DNA of 64,000 nt from Cycas panzhihuaensis (GCA_023213395.1 CM041465.1:107763741-107827740); one strand, 5' to 3'; counted from the stretch's first letter, positions 53,541-64,000 are shown. Made by a program: numbers and translations. The notes: a model not told the origin generated them from the letters alone.

Positions 53541-56500
53541 TGGAAGTACACCTTTAAGGGATCACTAAAAATGAGTATATCAAGGCTACATTATCAGTAA
53601 ACAAGGGGTTTAAGGGTCCCTCAGAGTGAAGGGATAGGTCACCCACAAAGGGGGTCCATGCATTAGAACGCAAGTTTGGAGACCAGCAAATAGTACTCAA
53701 GAATCTCCCTTTTGGCAGGTACCTTCTCAGATCCAGGGTAGGAAAAGGCATCCTTGGTTTGACAAGTAGCCTAAAGAGGGACTCTCCTATCTAGATGGGT
53801 GAAGGAAGGAGAGAGAGGACGAAACTAGTCTTCCCAGAAGGACGTGAAAAGAGGAGGCAAACCCTAATAGAGAAAGGGGGCTATGGAATAAGAGAGGAAT
53901 GGTAAGTGGAAAGAATACAAGGGGAGATTTAGTGTAGAGAAACCAAACCAGAGGAAGGACGAGATAAATAGGGTGTCTCATCAAGGGTTACTTAAAGGAG
54001 ATACCTCTAGGGTTTATATGAAACAAGCAAGTGACTAAGTATTTCAAGTGTTTTAGAGGATGTCTTTGTTTTGTCCAAAAAGTAATGTAACGATACAAAG
54101 TACTATTGTTACTAAGTACATGCAACTTGAAAGAAACTCTCTTCCTTTTTCTCTCTTTTCCATCTCTCTCTTTTACTTTTATAAAACAAAAGAACTTAGA
54201 AATAGGGGAAAGAAGTGGATGCAAAGGAAGGAGAGAGTGTAGTTTCTTATGCAACTTGTTTCAATAATGCATGGGATAAAAAGTGACTACCAGAAGGCCT
54301 AAGTTCCATTTATATTCCCACCCTTGAGAATGCAATGAGTATGCAAGAGAAGGATGCAATAAGGGAAAATAACCTCTTTTATCACTTTTCTTTAGAGATG
54401 TAATATGAGTGTTGCACTAACCCAAACTATCCCTTTTTAATGCTCATACAATAAAGAAAAGAGGGGAGGTTAGTGCATGCTAATGTAATGGTCAAGCAAG
54501 CAAATAGGGATGAATTTCCTTTCAAATGAGTGCAAGGAAAATGATTGTAAACAATGCAGAATGCAACTTTCTTTTCCTTTTTAGGAAGGGGGAAAAAGGA
54601 CAAAGAAGGAAAGAGAAGTTGGAGAGGGTGCACCTCGGATCAAGTTAGTTGATGAAGTGTGCCTTCCTTCCTTCATTGATTTCCCTTCACTGGTCACCTT
54701 CCCCTCTTTATTGTGGTTGACATTATAGATGGAACCATTGGTGGGGCTTCCTTACCTTCCCCAGAATGCTTATCCAAAAGGGATAAAAGTTTCAAAGACA
54801 ATTTCAAAAGAAATGAATGGAAACAAAATGCACATACCTTCTATTATGATCCCTACTTGCTCAAACGAAGCAAAGCTACCTTGTAGACCAATTCCTTTCA
54901 ATAAGAGATTATATACATATGCAAAAGCAAATGGATATGCATGTGTACATATGTTTACTAAAAGAAAATCCAAAGCTTGCTTTATGCTTTAAAGAAAAGA
55001 AATAATATACCTTTTAATCCTTTCCTACTATATCATAAAAGTTTCCAAACAATTTTTATAGGGAAAGGGGGGTTAAAGAGAGTGAGAAAGGGGAGCCTTG
55101 AAATGGCTAGCTCCTCCAAATAAGACACCTCCATGTACTCAAGTATGCCAAGCAAACAAATCAAGAGAGGGTTTAGAACTCTACATGAACAAGGGGGTGA
55201 TATAGATTATAAGAACCAAAAGTTGTAAAAAGTGCAAATGTTACAAAAGTTACAATGTTACAACTCCTACAAGATTTGCAAAAAGAATAGAAATCTCATA
55301 AATAGTAAGGTCTACCAAAAATCTACTGCTAAATGATGTGAGTAAGGGTTAGTTGCAAGTGTTATAAGGGGCTACGAATGCTACGACCAATGAGAGCCTT
55401 CACCCAAGGGTTTTCTTAGTGTGTAGGGTGGATATGGCATAGGAGAAATAAGAAAGATAGGGGGTTACCATAGAGGATGCAGCTATGAGGGTTAGAGCCC
55501 TAGTCATTGACTCATCTTCTCCCTTTCAACAAGTTCCCATAATCCACTTGCTTGTATCCCAAGAGGAAACCAAAAGGTGTTGAAGGATTAACAAGGGAAA
55601 GGAAGGGTTTGCCTTCACCTATATGGCCCAAAGAGATGGAAGTGCATCCAAAACTTGCAAATAGAGGATAGTATTCACTAAATATATTGGCTTAAGGAAA
55701 TTGTAGCAAGAAATAATTCTACAACAACCACCAAAAATTGAAATGAAGTGGGTGTTACCTCATACACTAATAGGAGGAGAAGGATCCCTCCTACTTGGTG
55801 GAGAGGGATTCTACTTTGCAGCAAAAGAAGAGTGATAACCCTATAAAAACTTGATGTAGTAACTAGAGTGAGCACTTAAGGAGGGAGACCTGATAAAATC
55901 GAGCTGGTGTAGACTTGAAATTTAGGGTTTTACCCTAAGAGGAAAGGAGGATAGAAGGAAAGAGTAGGAAATACAAGTTAGAGGCATTTTTTATCTTTTA
56001 CAAGATGGCTAAGAGAGGTAAAATAGATTTGAAATTGGATTTTTATACCCAATTTAAGTATATTAAGTGATTAGGATTCACTCTGGGTAAGAAACAGTGT
56101 CCTGCCATATGGCAGTTTAACAATAAATGTAAAACTAGCTATTACTAGGCCACAAATGCTAATGGACAGTCACCCTAAGGCAAACTTTGTGGTACCACAA
56201 AGTTTGTCACAGTATGGTGAACATCGCTGTAGTGCAAATAAAATAAAGGAAAAAATAAAGGGAGGCCTAGGAGGCCCTAAAAGAGGGGTCTTAGGGTCCA
56301 ACAGAGTAATTAGTTGGGCTAGTAAGGCATCTAATAGACCTCTAGACATCAATGAGATCTCATTAAGTAAGAAGGGAATGGTACTAAGGCCCTAATGAGG
56401 GGTAATTAGCATGTGCAAGGGTGGTCAAGCCTAAGAGAAGGTGTTAGGGATCATGTCTAATGCCAATAATAATCAAAAGTATGCTATGGGAGCCCTAAGA

Positions 56501-56767
56501 GTACTCAAGAGTGCCAACGAGGTGTCATGGAGGGTTGTGCAATGCCATAGGACATCTACCCTAAGTCGTCATTGGTTGAAAGATAATCACAAACATGGAA
56601 AAGAGTAGGTAAACCAAGTATATCAACCATGCAAGCAACAATACCACACAGAATGCATCTACTAAATATCTCATTACATCCTGAAGTAAATAAAGAGCAA
56701 GATTAGAGATATACATGTGCCTACCTAAGAGGTTCCATCCATGTCTATTCTATGTATCCAGGAAACA
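53541..56767 (-). repeat. D: 5' LTR (3227 bp)
   Basis: On the minus strand it begins tgtttcctgg at 56767 and ends gtacttcca at 53541. It contains a perfect GGTACC palindrome (56181-56206) in U3 and a TATA-like ggtataaaa (56049-56041) after the conserved ccctaatcact block. Short ORFs on both strands are not shared with other LTRs. Confidence 0.9.
56181..56206. repeat. D: perfect 26-bp palindrome in LTR U3
   Basis: Arms caaactttgt and acaaagtttg around ggtacc with no mismatch. The motif recurs, worn, in the other LTRs and in intron 1 of the antisense gene. Confidence 0.95.
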
Positions 56768-56773
56768 CCATCT

Positions 56774-57010
56774 ATTTCATCAATATGACCCTCATGGCGA
56801 TAGAGCTTCATTATCGTTCTTTGAAAAAGAGTGTCTTGCTTTAGTTTTTGCTACTAAGAAGCTTCTTCACTACCTCCTTTGAAATAGGGTCTGCCTCATT
56901 ATCCAATTAGACCCTATAAGGTATCTACTTACTAAGTCGAACCTTATTGGTTGGCTAGGTAAGCGGTCTTTATTACTTAAGAATTTGATTTATAGGTGAT
57001 TAATAGAAAA
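56774..57010 (+). pseudogene. pol: E: Ty3-type RNase H, 3' part
   Basis: Begins at the border with D: YFINMTLMAIELHYRSLKK, a frameshift, then ECLALVFATKKLLHYLL, a stop, CLIIQLDPIRYLLTKSNLIG and LLKEFDL-stop, followed by VINRKLKKDVIIPEIMANAP. It aligns with C 30890-31200. The missing N-terminal part, RT and gag should lie beyond D's other end, left of the window. Confidence 0.82.
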
Positions 57011-58355
57011 CTTAAGAAAGACGTGATCATTCCAGAGATCATGGCTAATGCTCCTCTTTCCAATCCTAGTAGTTGACCTATTCATGATTCCCTCCTACAC
57101 GAACACATCTTCTATATTCAGGGCATCCCTCTTGATGATCCATGGTATGGGATGATTAGACTATATCTTTACAATCAATCTTTCCCTTCTCTTGCTACTT
57201 CAAAGAAGAGAAGATGAATTTGCACTATTACTAGGTAATACCTTTTGCTTGATGACATATTATATAAGTGTTCTTTTGATGGAGTTCTATTAAGGTGCCT
57301 CTTACCTAATGAATCCTTAGTTACCTTGACAGAATCCCATGAGGGGTTATATAGTGGGTACTTTAGCAATCAATTGATGGCCCAACATATTTTTTGTATA
57401 GGTTATTATTGGCCTACCTTATTTAAAGATGTCTACTTCCATATTCAAAAGTGCCAAAAAATTGTAGTCACATGCAACTCTAATACATCAACCTACATAG
57501 GAAATAAGATCAATAGTTTCACCTTGGCCTTTCTCCCAATGGGGTCTTGACCTCATTGGATAGACTTTCTTAGCATCTTCGAATGGGCATAAGTTCATTC
57601 TAACCACAACTGAATATTTTATGAAGTGGAGTAAAGCTATCACATTAATTTCTACTACTAGAAAGATCATTGCTATATTCATATTTCAACATATTATTTG
57701 TAGATTTAGGATATCGAATGTTATTATTACTGACAACAAAGCTTTTTTTTATAATCATCATGTCAGTGAGCTATGTAATAAGTTTCACATCACCCATAGA
57801 GTATCTACCCCATATCATCCTGAGGCAAATGGCCAGGTGGAAGCGTTTAACAAAATCTTAGCGAGTATTCTAGCTAAGACAGTTGATACCTCTCGTAGGG
57901 ATTGGCACTCCCCAGTTATTTCCAACATTGTGGGCTTATAGGGCCTCCATTAGGAACATTAAAGAGATGAAACCATTTTCACTTATTTATGGTGTTGAAG
58001 TTGTTTTACCACTAGAGGTTGAAATTCCTTCTCTATGTGTCTTATTGAAGGAGTTTACCGATGGGTAGTTTTAAAAGGAAGCTCACCTTTTAGAGCTTGA
58101 GAAATTAGATGAGATTCACTTGTAGGTCTTACAGAATAATATGGTGTCCAAGGCTAGGGTCCAAGCCACCCATGATAGGTAGCTTAGACCTAGAAAGTTT
58201 AATGTTGGTGATAAAGTTTTAAAGTTGGAATATTTACATGATAGGCAACGCAAATTTTCTCTTAAATGGATAGGACCTTTCTTAATAATTGAAGATTTAA
58301 CTAATAGAACCTATCAAATTTTGACATTAGAAGGATAAGAAAATTTTATGCCTAG
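57011..58355 (+). pseudogene. pol: E: integrase, complete order, decayed
   Basis: An N-terminal zinc-finger region (LMAQHIFCIGYYWPTLFKDV, YFHIQKCQKIVVTC), then core: PHWIDF near the first Asp, NVIITDNKAFFYNHHVSELC (second Asp) and PYHPEANGQVEAFNKILASI (Glu), RRDWHSPVISNI, PFSLIYGVEVVLPLEVEIPS. The C-terminus (VLKLEYLHDRQRKFSLKW, IGPFLIIEDLTNRTYQILTL) is followed by a small deletion and the end KKFYA-TAG (58353-58355). Sequence differs enough from A-D to call it a separate subfamily. About six stops and several frameshifts. Confidence 0.86.
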
Positions 58356-59232
58356 TAGCATGCGTATGACCACCTCCACAATGAGGATAAACTACAGCTC
58401 CGAAGCTTGCTCTTTTGCCTAATAAGCTAAAACTATGGGTAAATTCCCCCTTCTTTCTGATTTCTCTTTACTTTCACTAAGCATTGTAGTGTTTTTGTGA
58501 TAGATATTACTCATAATTATGTAAGTCTTTTACTCCTTCTAACATCTATACTGATTATGAGTTTACCATCACCATAGTTGGATCTTGTTCTCTTTTGGGT
58601 TCTGTACTCAAAAGAGAACTTAAGCCCCTAGCTTTATTTTATTTCCATCCTGGAAAGAGAAACATCTTCATCAGCTTCGAGTACTTAGTTGTTGATTCAT
58701 ATCATACCTTATTTGTTAGCTTGTTATCTAGGGATTTCCTTTTTGGTCATATATCACCAATTGTTTATTATTTTCTTTATCCTTGGTTCTCTCTATTATT
58801 CCTCTAGAGTAGATACTCATTCTACCACCTTTCCTTCATGCTTGGAGACACCATGATTTTGATCTATTCTTTCTCCCCAGTTCATTCCTTAAGGATATTG
58901 GCCTCTTTACTCTAATAGATTCTATTAAGAAAGGAGAAATCCTTGTTATATTGAATAGAAGAGTTTCTTAGGTAGATGATTATGATCCTTTTCTTGTAAA
59001 AAGTATAAGTGGAATAAAAAAAAAAAAGTAAAGAGTTAATAAAGAAAAACAAAAGTGAAAGAAAGTTTATTATTTTCATCCTCTTATAATCTAGGGTGAG
59101 TCACATGGTGGCTTTATCCTTACCTATCTATCTATAGGTTAGGTTTATTTGGATGAGTCATTCAAGATTTTTGGATCTAACTGCTTGGGTCCACTGTGGC
59201 CTTAGTTATAATTAAACCCTACTTGATACCTT
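58356..59232 (+). other. E: region after INT
   Basis: Two copies of the recurring motif (58380-58394 and 58421-58435), a perfect 11-bp inverted repeat (58587-58619), and AT-rich sequence with a 10-base A run near 59018. No counterpart of the antisense gene is found here, unlike in A-D. An open stretch at 58595-58807 looks like chance. Confidence 0.5.
58587..58619. repeat. E: perfect inverted repeat, 11-bp arms
   Basis: gttctcttttg (58587-58597) and caaaagagaac (58609-58619) with an 11-base loop. Confidence 0.9.
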
Positions 59233-59730
59233 ATTGGTTTTGATCATTATGTGAATAGGCACATGCATAACATCCTAGGATCAAAACCATGAGAAAACAA
59301 ATGATATTACATATGTACACAGATTGATAGGTGGAAAACCCTTTTTGGGGAAGAAAAACCACCTCTTAAAGTTCTATTTTTATTAAGAATAGCTATGAAC
59401 AGAATACCAAATAGGAAAACCACCTAACATTTAAACCAGCCTTTGAAAAGGCATACAGACAACCCTCCTAGATTCATGGAACCAACTCCTTGAATCTAGG
59501 AGATGAATTTATATAACAAAAGGTTCATTGAAATGCATTTCTACATTTCAATCACCTTTCACATAAGATAAATTAATAAGCATTAAAGTGTAAACATTAT
59601 GATAACTTTAATATACATTTAGACATGTGACTAAAATATAACCTTTAAAAAGAACATAAAGATTACATTAATATTTTAACAATCATAATCATCTTACTTA
59701 CATTGCTTCTTCTTTCTTTATCATAGTAAA
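59233..59730. mobile_element. Possible decayed copia-like solo LTR in E
   Basis: Includes ggtggaaaacccttttt followed by gggaagaaaaaccacct near 59330-59362, the same kind of string as in the solo LTR at 48960-48985 and in plant copia LTRs. It separates INT from aRNH. I found no clear TG/CA ends or TSD, so the borders are guesses. Confidence 0.35.
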
Positions 59731-59822
59731 AGATCTATGTTTTTCTCCATCTCTTTATTGATTGATTCTTATGCCTTCTTTTATCGATCACACAGTCTCC
59801 AAGTTTCGATCCTCTAGTTCAC

Positions 59823-60224
59823 ATAGCATTGAGTATCTTCACCGATGGGGGTAGTAGAGGAAACCCAAGACCATATGCTTCTTGGGTGGTTAATGATCAA
59901 TTAGGAAGTCTCCTACTCTTCATAAGCTTTTTTATACTTAGGGCAATCAATAATGAAGTTGAATATGTTGTGATCATAGGTGCTTTATTTAATGTTTCTT
60001 GCTTTTACTTAGGACCTATTATTATATATGCTAACTCTTAGGTTGTAGTTTATCAATTGGTTGGAATGTACGAGGTCCACTCTCCATGACTTTTACTTTT
60101 GCATCATTAGGCTTAATCATTGTTGTCCCTATTTGCTTTGGTGACCATTCAACATACACCTCATGCCCTTAACCTTGAAGTTGATGCTCTCATTTCATCA
60201 ATCCTAGATGACTATTTCGATTGA
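59823..60224 (+). pseudogene. E: archaeal-type RNase H (aRNH)
   Basis: Reads LSIFTDGGSRGNPRPYASWV with the start codon worn to ATA at 59823-59825, then a NNEVEYVVIIGAL motif (catalytic Glu present), GPIIIYANS followed by TAG where other copies have DSQ, and an end motif HALNLEVDALISSILDDYFD with TGA at 60222-60224. The whole stretch is 134 codons in one frame with a few stops. The catalytic Asp of the DSQ motif is replaced by Asn (ANS). It lies upstream of the PMD gene, the opposite order to A, B and C. Confidence 0.88.
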
Positions 60225-61199
60225 CTTACTTCTTTTAGCTGGGGGCATCCCACTTTGGAATGAGTATAAAGTACCACTCTATGATGAGTAAAACTATTAG
60301 TTTAGAAAGACTATAGGTTGGGATAGTTGGAAGATCATGGAAATAGGTATGAGACTAAGATGAGATATGTGAGAGGGCTAGACCTACATGGGAATCTAGG
60401 GCCATGGAGGATCTTGGTAGGGGGTAGGTTCCTAAAAGCTTCTTGCCCATGGAAGGAGCCACTGAGGAATCCAATATACTTAGATAGTTGGTTGTTTATT
60501 AAGTGAGATTAGTTTCATTTAGTAAATAACTCACTTTTTTTATGGTATATTATAAATATGAGGTTATCCTATGTTTATATAATCTCTTAGGAGTATGATG
60601 TGAGTTATGTAAGTTTTCCTTTTGGGAGATTCATATCACTCCATCTTCTACTTTTATAAACTTATTACTATTTGGTTCTAGATGGTTTTAAGTTTATAAA
60701 AATAGAATAAGTAAACCTTTTACTTATCCTATTTTGATCTTTTATCTATCTTCTAATTTTTATTCTTTCTTATGATCTTGTCTTCCCTAAACTGTCTTAC
60801 TCTGGAATAAGTATAAACTACCATATATATAACATGAGAAAAATTAAAAAAAGTGTATAACTATAAAAGAATTTTTAAAAAATTGATAAAAAGTTTATCA
60901 CATGTTTCTTTGGATAATTACACTAATGAATGTATCCTATGCTCGAATTTAAATAGGAATAAGGGGGGAAAAGGGTTTAGAGATAATTAACCATATACAA
61001 GTTTTAAGAAAAATAGATCAATATGTATATGATATCAAAATATAGTACATCTGTCACGTAGGTGACTCATAATACACGATACATACACCTATGATATATA
61101 TTAAAGGCTCATAAAATGCCTCACATCATTCTCATATCTCCTATGCATCATATCATACACTCATCTCTGTGATCGTTGATAAGATCCTTTGGGTATATC
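60225..61199. other. E: region between aRNH and the PMD gene
   Basis: Two worn copies of the recurring motif (60259-60273 and 60806-60820) and AT-rich sequence from 60480 to 61150 that resembles the 3' flank of the minus-strand gene in B and C. Nothing coding is supported. Confidence 0.5.
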
Positions 61200-63241
61200 T
61201 GGATCTACTCTCTCCCTCCTATCCAAAGTCTCTACATGTGTAGACTCACCATGGGGTGGGAGGTGGTATCTCTCTTATTTCACTATCGTACTAGCTGATG
61301 GAATATACTTGGCTCCCACCTAAGCCAGTGTCATCCTCCACAAGTGTCTCCTCTCCTCCTTACTTGCCCTTAGCTCCAGCTCTTAAGTTCATAACTCTAC
61401 CCTTGTATCTAGGTAGAGGTCTCAACCTCTGAGTATATGGCTATAGTACTCTATATGATGGCTTAATAGTCTATGATCTACTACATTCCAAGCAGACACC
61501 TTATCTGATATTAGAATATAAGGAAAGATCACCTCTAAGGTCCTCTGAACCTCCCTCAAGGTAACTACCTTTTCACCTACCCAATAGAAACAATCCGCTT
61601 GTGATCAGTCCCTTGGAAAAGAAAATAGGCTCTCAAAAGAAAAGAAACTTATGTGATACAAGAAATAAACTAATTGAACTATATACCTGGAGATCCTCCT
61701 CCTATTGGCTCTCCTCCTAATACCTCCCTTGTCATTGTTACCTCTCTTCCTTATGGCTCCTGACGAGCCTCATGTATAGCTCCTCCCTCTCAAGCTCTAC
61801 TCTCGCTATCCCTGCCCTAGTTATTAGTAAATCCTAGCTCCATACTTTGAATGGAGCCTCCTCTCCCCTCTATAGGTGCTCCACCTCCTTGCTTGAGTAC
61901 TTGGTGACTCCCTCCTACTCTAGCACTAGAGGAGGCACCTCCTTTACCTCTCCATCCTACCTCCTCCACCACCTCTACCACCATGTGTTCCTCCATCGCA
62001 TCCTCTCCCTCTCCCATTCCTTACTGCAGGAGCCTCCTTTATTACTACCCTCTCTGGTACATCCATCTCATCATCACTCTATAATAAGAGCCTATCATAT
62101 ATGTCATCCACCAGCTATCTCCTCATCATCTTACTAAAGAGAGGACTATGTGTGGTGCTCATGATAATATCTATCATGTTATGAATCTAAGATCTCATAT
62201 GCCATCTATTCATTCTCAAATCTATCAGTGTCATCTCTCCTCCTAGTCACATCAATGGAATATGGTCATAGAGCAAACATATAAGGATGGTACTATATGA
62301 GAAGCCATCCCTCCCTATCCTTTGAATCCTTGATAACTAGTGGTTGATACTATCTATAATATATTGCCCCTAGTTGATACGAACACCCTTCTCATATCGT
62401 CTCACTACCCTTGTCTACTAAGCTAACATCCCTATAAAATTTTATATCCTAACTATCCAATAAATAATAATCAGGGCAATGATCCTCCTCACTATTGGAA
62501 CATCTCTTATCATCCTGATAGCCTCAATGGAGATCCTATACTGATCTATTTGATCAATAAATCCTATCAAATATGTACTATAAGCCATTTGGGACTCCTC
62601 ATCTATCACTCTAATGAGGCAAAGCCTCTTCCCATGCTAGCTAACTCCTAAGATCCTCCCCGCAACTCTTGGAGTGATCTCAAGGTCTTTGATTGCACGT
62701 ACTCTAAAGATATTACTACTTGGGATCTAACAATTGATAAAATTATGTAGAATCTCATGCTCCGTCACTAGTTGGATGGATCCACTCACTCGTGTGAGGT
62801 TGCATGCCCTCAAAAGACTCTACCTTACCTCATCTAACTGACTAATAAGCTCTCTAATGGCCATTCCTTCATTTTTTTTTAGTCTCTACTCTCTCCAAGG
62901 CCTGCATCACACTGATTTTAGTCTATTAATAACTTGTTTAAACTTAAAATTTTGATTTTTTCAAGTTTTATCCATTAAAAATTTAAAAGCGTGATAACTT
63001 AACCAAAATGCAGTTTCACAGTGAAAAACATGACTTTATAGTGAAAATCACAACTTCCACTAATGGGCATAATATTGAAATCATATTTTTCACTGTTTAG
63101 TAACATTTTTCATTTATTAATCATGTTCTTAGTTTATTGGCCATACTTTTTGCACTATATTATCATGTTTTTTATCAAAAAACTAAATTATAAAAAATAT
63201 TAATACATTCCACTCACTAAGTACCTCACTCTCTGCTCCAT
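61200..63241 (-). pseudogene. E: antisense PMD gene, most diverged copy
   Basis: Exon 1 63241-63218 (MEQRVRYL, 24 nt, donor GTGAGTGG kept). Intron 1 63217-62902 (316 bp, ends GCAG). Exon 2 from 62901 opens ALERVETKK; a run of nine A (minus strand, 62880-62872) causes a one-base slip, after which EGMAIRELISQLDEV follows. The PMD signature reads IKDLEITPRVAGRILGVS near 62690-62640. Downstream is a Ser/acid-rich part (61700-62100) and the 3' end near 61200. Intron 2 is not resolved. The identical exon 1 length in the oldest copy supports the gene model. Confidence 0.72.
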
Positions 63242-63381
63242 CTCAATGCCTAGGATATTGTAGAGCTAGTCCCCTATTAGAAAGAGCTCATAATCATTCT
63301 AGAAAATAAGGTATTAGCCTTTGGAACTCTCATTTTCTCCTCCTCTCATATGTGAAAATGAAACTCTTTCTCATGCATTTT

Positions 63382-63388
63382 CTTATAG
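63382..63388 (-). promoter_or_regulatory. E: TATA-like box of the antisense gene
   Basis: Minus strand ctataag, about 147 bp before the exon 1 ATG, followed by the tttcattttcac leader shared with the other copies. Confidence 0.65.
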
Positions 63389-64000
63389 ATAGGGAGACCC
63401 CTTTTTTGACTTTCTCTTTGTTCAATCCTCTTTGGCATTCCTAGAGTTTATCAGAGTAAAAGATAACTCCTTTCAGTCACTACTCTTACCAAATCAACAT
63501 TGAAATGTCGAAAGTATATATCTTTTCTTTAAAAAAGGCTAATCATTGTTCTATTATATAATGAGGTTTATTGGAGCTCTTTCTTCTCTTTAGTGGTATA
63601 ATTTATCACTAGATTCCATCTCACATACAATTTCTTTATATTTATCTCCAAAGAACTTCACTATGAGCCTTCTTGCTCCTTGTTAATGAGTCTAAACTAT
63701 GATAGGGATTATGCTCTAAGGCCCTTTTACCTATTAACAAGCTTAAACTATGGCAGGGAACCCTTTGAATTTGATTATTAATGAGGCTAAACTAAGATGA
63801 TCAACCTCTGAAAACCCTCACCCCATTAACAAGGCTAAACTATGATGGGTTTACTCCCAAAAGTCACATGTTAATAAGCTAGTAAACTATGACAGTCTAT
63901 TCTTTTTGCTCTGGCAAATAGATTTCCCTATGATGTATGGTTAAAGAGAGATAACCTATAACCTATTATACAGTAAAGGTCCATCTAGTTTGTGGGCATT
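63389..64000. other. E: region upstream of the antisense gene, no ORF
   Basis: AT-rich and without aRNH. It contains the motif array at 63685-63889. No LTR border is reached before the window ends. Confidence 0.55.
63685..63889 (+). repeat. E: array of five AATGAG..TAAACTA motifs, about 47 bp apart
   Basis: Copies start at 63685, 63736, 63780, 63828 and 63873, each a variant of aatgaggctaaactatg; the sequence between is not conserved. Single copies follow INT and aRNH stops elsewhere in the window. Confidence 0.8.

Larger units (their letters stand above)
42391..56767 (-). mobile_element. Element D: Tat-like retrotransposon in reverse orientation, 3' part displaced by A
   Basis: Read on the minus strand from 56767: a 3.2-kb 5' LTR, PBS, gag, PR, linker, RT, gRNH, INT, then the extra gene (on the plus strand here) and its promoter, stopping at 42391. 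Collinearity with C is kept up to the last base before A's LTR end, so D was cut by A's insertion and not by random truncation. Its aRNH and 3' LTR should lie left of A's 5' LTR, outside the window. D lies in E: the LTR start at 56767 abuts E's RNase H, so the predicted TSD is ccatc (56768-56772). A solo LTR interrupts D at 48790-49433. Confidence 0.88.
56768..64000 (+). mobile_element. Element E: outermost, most diverged Tat-like copy, partial
   Basis: Starts abruptly inside the Ty3-type RNase H where D is inserted, continues through INT to 58355, then aRNH (59823-60224, plus strand) and the reverse-strand PMD gene (61200-63241) with its TATA box. No LTR is reached before the window ends. 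E is AT-rich, full of frameshifts and stops, and clearly more distant from A-D than those are from each other. Its module order (aRNH before the PMD gene) also differs from A, B and C. The 5' half should lie left of the window. Confidence 0.75.

Noticed and set aside
63685-63889. CRISPR-like or satellite array
   Set aside because: Units are short, diverged and unequally spaced. The sequence is in a plant retrotransposon and the motif also occurs singly at ORF ends.
1-64000. Host protein-coding genes between the elements
   Set aside because: After removal of B, C and the solo LTR every segment aligns to a module of A, D or E, apart from short spacers without conserved ORFs.

Overview
The window is plant nuclear DNA made entirely, as far as I can read it, of nested LTR retrotransposons. 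I see no host gene, rRNA, tRNA or CRISPR array. All five large elements belong to one Ty3/gypsy (Metaviridae) family of the Tat/Ogre type: long LTRs (about 2.5-3.3 kb), gag-PR-RT-RNaseH-INT without a chromodomain, an additional archaeal-type RNase H (aRNH), and an extra gene on the opposite strand. Such elements, and the plant mobile domain (PMD) seen here, are plant hallmarks. A large-genome vascular plant is likely; the species cannot be told from this sequence.

Layout. I read a four-level nest, E > D > A > {B, C}. E (outermost, + strand, most decayed) runs from 56768 to the right edge. D (- strand) lies in E's RNase H and occupies 42391-56767. A (+ strand) lies in D, just beyond D's antisense-gene promoter, and runs from the left edge to 42390. 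B (2909-17459, TSD GAGTC) sits in A's integrase. C (23109-40280, TSD GGAGG) sits in A's 3' LTR. A 644-bp solo LTR of another, probably Ty1/copia-like, family (48790-49433, TSD AGGAC) sits in D. The 5' parts of A and E and the 3' part of D should lie left of the window. B keeps many CpG sites and is probably youngest; E is AT-rich and full of stops. D is a purine-rich block because the family's coding strand is pyrimidine-rich.

How the parts work. In A, B and C the order is 5' LTR, gag, PR, linker, RT-RNaseH, INT, then a reverse-strand gene, then aRNH, then 3' LTR. The reverse-strand gene is the most interesting content. It has its own TATA box 147-170 bp before an ATG, a first coding exon of exactly 24 nt in all five copies, intron 1 of 316-506 bp, a long exon with a PMD signature and an acidic/proline-rich tail, intron 2 of 111-158 bp (resolved in A-D), and a charged heptad-rich last exon. 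Joining exons 1 and 2 is in frame in A-D and in E apart from one homopolymer slip. Its promoter faces away from aRNH across about 0.5 kb in A, B and C, so the two may share a divergent promoter. E has the order INT - aRNH - PMD gene instead.

Every copy is broken by stops, frameshifts, deletions or insertions, so all coding parts are entered as pseudogenes. Domain borders inside decayed polyproteins are approximate (tens of bases); LTR ends, TSDs and splice sites were read to the base. Nothing was searched against a database.
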